DNA of 64,000 bases from Archegozetes longisetosus (taxonomy: Eukaryota > Arthropoda > Arachnida > Sarcoptiformes > Trhypochthoniidae), in contig JAEMBT020000003.1 in NCBI GenBank assembly GCA_018873245.2, forward strand, positions 10,601,843-10,665,842, written 5' to 3'. Each line of letters starts with the position of its first letter. Position 1 is the stretch's first letter. The position numbers and the translations under genes are program-made. The notes under the pieces were generated by a model. It worked only from the letters and a program-made list of their open reading frames with translations, had not been told where the DNA came from and made no database searches. This document shows positions 57,651 to 64,000 of the stretch, one piece after another.

Positions 57651-59940
57651 TTATTGACCGACAGGCGATACAGACCTTGAATGAGACATAGATCCCATAG
57701 AAGAGGTCTTCTTAAATGCCGAACCATTGCGTCTGACCAGAGGTATCGGTTCGTTAATAGTTGCCATCAAACTGTGAGCCCAGGCAGGAGCTGACCATTC
57801 GGGAGGCTTTAGCTGTGATGTATTCTGCATGTAATGTCGACCTGATCGGTAGTTGAAACTCATTTGCGGAGCAAGACGTGTTGACCAGCTTGGCTGATAT
57901 GATGCCATGTCTATATATGACGCCAGCCATGGCTGAACAATACTCGGACGGCCAACTGGTGTCTCAGGTGGAGAATCACTGCTTGTATTTGAATTATTAC
58001 TGGCGGGTGGGGTCGGAGATATTTGGCTCATGGCTGAGACTTGATTAGAGGCTTTAGATCAGAAAAAGTCAAATGTTAAACTAGTTTATCAGAGTTTTAA
58101 TCATTGCGAATTGTAGTCAATTTTGAAAAATTGATCAAGTTTTGCAGACAAATTTTCAGATTAAATTTGATAGCATTCTCATAACTTTCTACACTTTATT
58201 TTAAGCTATTAGTAGAATATTAATATTGTTTTTGCACCTATATTATCTAATATCCGCAAACGTTTACAATGAATAAATTAAGTAATTTTATTAATTAAGG
58301 GCTTAATTATGTGACTTATCATATATAATTAGTAAGAGATAATAGACACTCATGGTTATGAAAATAACATATTGCTTAATAAATTTGATAATCAAATTTG
58401 TAACTGATTTATGTGCCACTTAACTCGTAGTTAGCTATCTTTTCTGTTGAAGAAAAGCATGGCCGAACAAAAAGCATAAAATAATATTAGAAGAGTAAAT
58501 ATTGCAAATATAGTAAAACAAACAAGGATATATTGAATGTTTAATATGGTTTATATTTGGTTAGTGCTACTACAACGAAAACGTACGACAAAGTCAAATA
58601 CTATTGAGTAATAAATATCAAATTAAACTTCAAATGTATTACTTAAGTATAAACACTGACAATATAAATTAACTTTGAACAAGGAAATTATTTTTTGTAT
58701 ATTGATCACAACTCAAATTATATGGGCTATTAGATTCGATACTCTGTCGCAAGTTTCGCCGTCCCATAGATTCCATTAAACAGCTCTCTTGCGAAATATG
58801 TCATAATCATAGATGTGAGACATGAAATATATGTTAGGAAATGGTCAAAATTTAAGTCTAAACTTTTATGGATATACCAGTAATAAAAATGATTACTTCA
58901 TGTAATACTTCTTTCTATAAACCTTATTTGGTTTGTAAAGTTCAAATGACAACTTTAAAGCAACAAAAGCAACTTAAGTCCTATTTGAACAACTGTCATA
59001 ATTCATAAGCTTGTTATTCAAAAACTTAGTCACTTATTGAGTGTCCGCAAAACATAAGAAAACTATTATTATTTGATAACAACAAAAACAGACTAAATTG
59101 AAAAATTCTATTTGATTAATCGAATCAGAAATGTCTGGAATCGAAGACACTATTATTATTCTGAGATTGAATCAGTACTGCCTTACTGTATATATTGCTA
59201 CAATTATAATTGTTTACTAGGCTTCTTGTCTGTCTGTTTTTGTCTGTCTGTTTTGCGCCTTTATTTTCTTATATTCTTTACAATTGCGTAACACTTCTTA
59301 TCGAACCATAATTAAGATGTAAACAACTTAAACTATTGAAAGGATAGCAACAAATTTTCAAAAGATACGCATTCTATTACTAATAGAGGCAACTATTCTA
59401 TTAAACAAACCGCTACTAGATTTTTCACATTTTTTAATTCTTTCGGATACAAATTGAACCTGATCACTTTGGGCAAAAATATCGATCAATGAACAAAGCT
59501 TTAAAAAAGCTAAGCTCTCAATGAACACAATCTGATCATCAACTCCTACTGGTTTCTCACAATTTATTTTCTCTCTCAAACTATTTTGAAAACTTTATAA
59601 ATAGTATCGTTTAAAAGGAATGCAAAGAACTACGAATATCTACAATTTCGGAAATCAAAGTATATCTAAACTATACCTTCAATAATAGAAACGAGAGCGC
59701 TGTTCAAATCCATTTTGTCTTTTAGCAGAGCTATTATTGCGAATCTAGCGATATCTTCGGCCGAATTATTGGCCAATTTATTCCAAATAATATGATACCA
59801 GTGCAACAATTGGCGCTTATTTTCCTCACTATTCTCAAAGTTGTAGTCGATTATCTTAGCCTTCTTAGGATTATTATTGGAGTTGTTACTGGTATTTGGA
59901 TTTAAGTTATTTGGTGTACTTGTAGGCGATGTAGAGGAAC
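57651..59940 (-). CDS. Last three exons of an unrecognised gene with Ser/Pro-rich tail
   Basis: Three exons join in a consistent reading frame. Exon A is 59940-59677 (acceptor TATTACAG, donor GAAG/GTATAG, ends phase 1). Exon B is 59572-59369 (acceptor GAGAG, weak; donor ATGC/GTATCT, phase 1). Exon C is 58051-57651 (acceptor TCTAAAG), ending in a stop. Exon A begins with a Ser/Thr/Asn/Pro linker, then PKKAKIIDY (basic), then a helical region QLLHWYHIIWNKLANNSAED and ARFAIIALLKDKMDLNSAL that continues through exon B (FIESLAFLKLCSLIDIFAQS). Exon C encodes a low-complexity tail (ISPTPPASNN, SSDSPPETPVG, SMSHSRSVSPVG). Helical folding and a nuclear regulator role are guesses from composition; no family is recognised. 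Upstream exons are not seen; they may lie beyond 61.4 kb, with the zinc-finger gene nested in an intron. The ATG inside exon C (58031) is probably internal. Confidence 0.62.
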
Positions 59941-60472
59941 CTGTAATAGACAACAATTATTTCTCAACAACTATAGGTTTTATTCATTAATCAATAATTT
60001 TTAACTTGCACTCGTATTTTGAAAGTCATTAAAAGTTATTCAAAACTTATATTTATTGTTAAACTGATGCGAGAATATTCTTAATAGTTACGGTATAGAG
60101 GCATAAAATATAAAAATTAAAACTTTAAAACATTAAACTGTCAGTTAAATAGACGAATCATCAAATGATACTCTTTTTTAAAGCATTAATTACAGTGAAT
60201 AATAGTTATTAGATTCAAAAATGAAAGATTAAAAAATAAAAGTTCAAACTATTTCAAGTTCAAATTATTATACGAATAATGAATCAAATAATTAATATTT
60301 TATTTCAAAAACATATGGAAAATGCAATTTATGAATCGATATTATTATGAAAGTTATCAAAAACTTCTACTTAATGCATCAATCTAAATAAAAACAGTTA
60401 TTTTCAATATTATAACAGTATTACTATGTGATTTTAAAGATTTTTGCCTTAAATTAGAACTTTGTTCACATT

Positions 60473-61382
60473 TTATTTTGACTTATGTTTATGACTTATA
60501 TGTATTTTCAGTCCTCTATCGGTAACAAAACTTTGATTACAAAATTCACACTTGAAATGAGCAATGATTTGACTCTCAGATCCAGTTTTGATGCAATGAA
60601 TAGCTTCGAAATGGACTTTCAATCCTGAAGTTCAAAAGCAAACAATCGTTCAACCAATAGATCAATAAATAAAGACGTTAAATAATTATAAAAACCGAAA
60701 AATATGCATTCAATACCTTTTTGATCGTTAAAAATTTGTTACAAACAGTACAAACATTCAAATCTGAATCGATAACGACAGCATTGCTATCGACTGGCTC
60801 AATAATAACTTCATTTTCATAGACATTATTGATATTAAAGTGACTTTCAACTTCAAGTCCAGTATTAATTAAGTTGCCCTTCAATAATTGAGATCTTGAT
60901 TTAGCCAAAACTTGTTGACGTTTTCTCTTCAGTCTTCTATTGATATGAATTTTTGCCAACAGTTGCTGCTCCAAATCCGAAAGCTTTTTCTGGAATTGGA
61001 CTTGAACCTCGTTCAATTTAAATCCAGTCTTAAACTCATTTAAGACTAAAATATTGTCAAACACTTTATCATTAGATCTGTTGATAGCTTCGTCTAATTC
61101 TTTGATACGTCTATTAATGGCATCAAAATCGATGTCTTTGACTTGAGATTGATTGTGATCGAATTGAACACTTATTTGATTTAAGTGAGTCATTAATGAA
61201 TTGACACTGACCGAAAGCAAGTCCTTTAGATGCCTTAAGTTTGACATCAAATCTAATTTGTTTGACACTAAATCATTCAATAGAGTTAATTCTTTAATTT
61301 GATCTTCTAGTTTTTCAATTATTTCTATTTTAATTAGTCGTTCGTTTGATTTGAATGTGGAATCGTTTAATGATATCTCCAT
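60473..61382 (-). CDS. Coiled-coil protein with two C2H2 zinc fingers
   Basis: Exon 1 (61382-60717) starts at ATG and encodes about 222 residues. Roughly 1-160 is Leu/Lys/Glu-rich and reads as coiled coil (EKLEDQIKELTLLNDLVSNK), then a basic patch (HINRRLKRKRQQVLAKSRS), then the first half of a finger (CTVCNKFLTIKK). Donor AAG/GTATTG at 60716, 92-bp intron, acceptor CTTCAG at 60625. Exon 2 (60624-60473) completes the finger (GLKVHFEAIH) and adds a second (CEFCNQSFVTDRGLKIHISH, then KH), ending at TAA. With one Gly at the junction the first finger has the exact C-x2-C-x12-H-x4-H spacing. But canonical GT-AG splicing gives phase 0 joined to phase 1, so the model is one base short. The A5 run at 60718-60722 being A6 would restore the frame. 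The stop overlaps an AATAAA. Probably a nuclear DNA-binding protein; no orthologue named. Confidence 0.78.
60625..60716 (-). other. 92-bp intron splitting the first zinc finger
   Basis: Minus-strand donor GTATTG at 60716 and acceptor CTTCAG ending at 60625, inside the finger between the second Cys and the first His. Donor context AAG/GTA is near consensus. The intron itself is well supported by finger spacing; the one-base phase conflict is described as a finding. Confidence 0.75.
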
Positions 61383-63595
61383 TTGTTGTGATTTATTGAT
61401 TTAATTATCAATAAACGATTTGCTTTATTGATATTCGTTACTCAATATTTGAGGCAAGTTGTTGGCAACCGATAGACAACTCTATTAAATAGTTTTATTA
61501 TTCGATACTTTTTCTTATTTTGATTGTACGCTTCATTGATGAATAACCGTCTGAAAAACGGTACGAACCTTTCTAAACAGTTGTTTTATTTTTAGAATAA
61601 TCACATTAATAGTAGTGAATAGTTTTTAGGCGGCAAACTTATACTTTCGAAAACCATTGCCGCACATTTCAAGTAATACTGAATTTACTGCATCCTAACA
61701 TTAACTTAACTACACTACAAACGCTATTTTAAGGCGAAATCGCTCCAAATTAATTAGATTAATCAGTTTATGCAATTAATTATTCAATAATTTATTAACA
61801 ACCAAACAGTAATATATTAAAAGTTTTGAAGCACCATAGCTTTCAATCAGCCCTACAATTTAGATAATATAAACCCAATCAGACGCCAAAAAATACTTTG
61901 ATTACTATGCAAAACAGCTTTCTTGAAAGCTTAATTCCGCTTGCGATTCATATAAATTAGATAATCCATTGGATGATAGATCCTCAGTAATCTATAATTA
62001 ACATGATGTTAAAAATAGCAACTTATTCTCATTCTTTTGAGATACATATATAACCTAACATTTAAGCTAAAAATTTGGATCATCTATAGTTTATATGAAA
62101 TACATAGTCGAAGTTCGAATTTTCATAGGTTTATAATTAATCTCGTCTTTTACAATGATTATAGGAATCACGATTTTCAATCGAGAACTAAACACATGAA
62201 CTTAGTTTTGGTCGTTAGCTTATCTCAAGTATGAATAGAATGGAAAGGTTTATCTGTGGCTTGAAAACTTTGGCTGTATTGTTGCACCTAGCCCAATTGA
62301 TCCTCGAAAATATGAACGCATACTAACAAATATGCTTACCTAACATTATCTACTGTATTTTAAAGAGTAAATTAAGTTAAATTTGCATAAGTCGTTACAA
62401 TACAACCAACGTTTTGTATTTAAGCCCATTTTTACTAAGAACTTGATCGTTATGTGAAATTATTGAACAGAATTATTATCCTCTTAAAACGATTTAAACT
62501 TAATTCGGGCCAAAGATGACAAAACTTTGTAACTTAATCTGCTTTGTAGAAGCTTATAGATTTTAGTAAGTCTTCAAGAACTATTTTACTGAATAAATTA
62601 TAAAAGTTATATTTATAAATGTAATTTTTTTATCTTTTTCAGACATTTTACTTTGTCAAGTTTTATTTTTTATATAAATCCGGAAAATGCATTATTAATA
62701 GCACAGGTATAGAATAACTTTTATATATTGTGCAATCGTATTAGCGATAAATAAATGTTGAAAGAAATTATGCATTTTTATTTATATTTATGTTAGATTC
62801 ACGAAATAGAGTTGCAGATTACTTTTTGAAGTTATTCAAATTTAATAAGTTTCTCTTTTATAATTGTATCTTACAGCTAGAACCTTGCTCATTTCAAGGG
62901 AAAGGCTTTATAACATTCATTCCTAAACCTAATCTTTCAAGTATACAGTGAAACCTCGCTTTACCAAATATTGGGTCTTAGATACAATTCGTGGACTTTG
63001 AAAACTTATTTTAGAAGTGTAAACCTTGAAGAAACTTTCAATATTTATTCAGTAAATAATGTTATCTTTTACTCTTCAATAATTAGGATAATGCCTGAAA
63101 TAAGAGCTTAAGACGCCTTTTTAAAATTAAGTTAATCAAGTTATTCAATCAGATCAAATCAAGTTCTTAAAATGTTTTAAAGATCAATATATGTTGTAAT
63201 CGTAAACTTTATGCAATCAATTTTTAAGATAATTAATTTTAATTATCATACTGTAATAAAATTGATGCTTGGGCATAAGAATCAAACATTAACTTAGTTT
63301 AAGAACAAAGTGCTTTCAGATACTGCCACAATTTCTTATATTTTCTTTTATACAGTACTGAAAGAAATTATAAGAAATTATTTTTACACTATTTCGTTCT
63401 AATTAAAGCTATTTAATTGCACAATCAGAGAACTTCTGTAATCTAATTGCAATGAATAGAATGGTGCGAAACATATTCCTGTAATGTTTATAACTTTGAA
63501 ATTCTTGATTCATTACTTCTATGATCGATTCGTTTATGCAAAGCTTTTCGACAACATATTAACATGTTTTGAAAATGTGAATCGTTTAATGTGTA
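61383..63595. other. About 2.2 kb, promoter side of the zinc-finger gene, no gene seen
   Basis: AT-rich. A pogo/Tigger-like terminus, TACAGTGAAACCTCGCTTTA, lies at 62944-62963 without a recognised partner. The 65-residue plus frame at 62037-62234 has no domain. Confidence 0.45.
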
Positions 63596-63752
63596 GAAGT
63601 CCATGCTATCAGTGTGATATAATTCAATTGTGAAATGAAATTTCTTATTCAAAGAGTTAATGGTCAGCCACTTCGCAATTTCTTATACCACGACCCAAGA
63701 AATAAACATATTTCGCTCCCGTTCGGTGAGCGGCTGACCATTAACTCTTTGA
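63596..63752. mobile_element. Second, shortened copy of the foldback element core
   Basis: 63649-63752 matches the 14585-14693 core: TCAAAGAGTTAATGGTCAGC at the left, ACCCAAGAAATAA and ATTTCGCTCC-GTTCGGTGAGC in the middle, GGCTGACCATTAACTCTTTGA at the right. To the left, AAGTCCATGCTATCAGT and AATTCAATTGTGAAATGAAA match pieces of the 14.4 kb arm, so this copy has a heavily deleted left arm. The right arm beyond 63752 is absent or unrecognisable. Confidence 0.82.
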
Positions 63753-64000
63753 TGTTGACTTCGTGCGCATACTCTTTTAAAGTATTTTCTAACATTAGAA
63801 ATTGATTTTTAAGAGGTCTGTTTATTGAGACGAAGTAATAAAAGAAATGCTAAGCTTTTTAGATATTAGATATAATTTTCAAACTAAATTAGCAAAAAGC
63901 AAAATAATGAATCTTTCACTATCACTCTATAATTACATTGTTATTTATTTTATTGATTTATGATTAGGAAAAGAGAAAATGATCGTTTGTTGTACTATCA
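63753..64000. other. Window end, nothing recognised
   Basis: AT-rich, no supported feature. Confidence 0.5.

Noticed and set aside
59221..59260. TGTC-rich tract as a CRISPR-like or regulatory array
   Set aside because: It is a short degenerate microsatellite with no spacers; nothing CRISPR-like occurs in the window.
1..64000. Endogenous viral sequence or toxin gene
   Set aside because: No capsid, polymerase, envelope or toxin motif was recognised; all reverse-transcriptase signal is LINE-type.

Overview
The window looks like a stretch of an AT-rich animal nuclear genome that is poor in genes and full of decayed DNA transposons. The case for an animal is an intron-bearing C2H2 zinc-finger gene, a mitochondrial CMC4 homologue, a secreted Kunitz-type protein, and several transposon superfamilies typical of invertebrates (hAT, Tc1/mariner, a SWIM-domain DDE element, a non-LTR retrotransposon). 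Introns are short (about 90 to 1,300 bases). Kunitz-rich secretomes are common in arachnids, so a mite-like or tick-like arthropod is a reasonable but weakly supported guess. I cannot name the species.

Host genes, all on the minus strand, form two islands. Island 1 (10.3-13.7 kb) holds a 515-residue secreted protein ending in a divergent Kunitz domain, a 176-residue secreted-type protein sharing short motifs with it, and CMC4. Island 2 (57.6-61.4 kb) holds the last three exons of an unrecognised gene with a Ser/Pro-rich tail, and a two-finger coiled-coil C2H2 gene whose exons join only if one base is missing from an A-run in the assembly.

Elsewhere, layout left to right: a broken SWIM/DDE_Tnp_4-type transposon with a MITE in its catalytic region (0.06-2.5 kb); a composite element (3.9-6.8 kb) with a mariner-type MITE, a hAT relic and a 490-bp inverted repeat whose arms look identical; a hAT-like element with CGAGCG-rich ends (8.8-9.6 kb); a foldback element (14.4-14.9 kb) with a relative at 63.6 kb; a hAT element with transposase C-terminus (15.8-16.4 kb); a LINE 3' end (19.5-20.3 kb); a mariner relic (29.5-30.0 kb); an IS630/Tc1-type transposon inside a foldback element (33.7-36.2 kb); more hAT elements (38.4-39.1 and 41.5-42.0 kb); a terminal-inverted-repeat element with a tRNA-like core (42.4-43.0 kb); and two adjacent Tc1/mariner relics (44.7-47.0 kb). 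From 47 to 57 kb I see almost nothing recognisable.

Four hAT-type insertions keep perfect 8-bp target duplications, two of them nearly the same word (CTTATGAC, GTTATGAC). No CRISPR array, rRNA gene, intact tRNA gene or virus-like coding sequence was seen. All calls come from reading the sequence; nothing was searched against a database.
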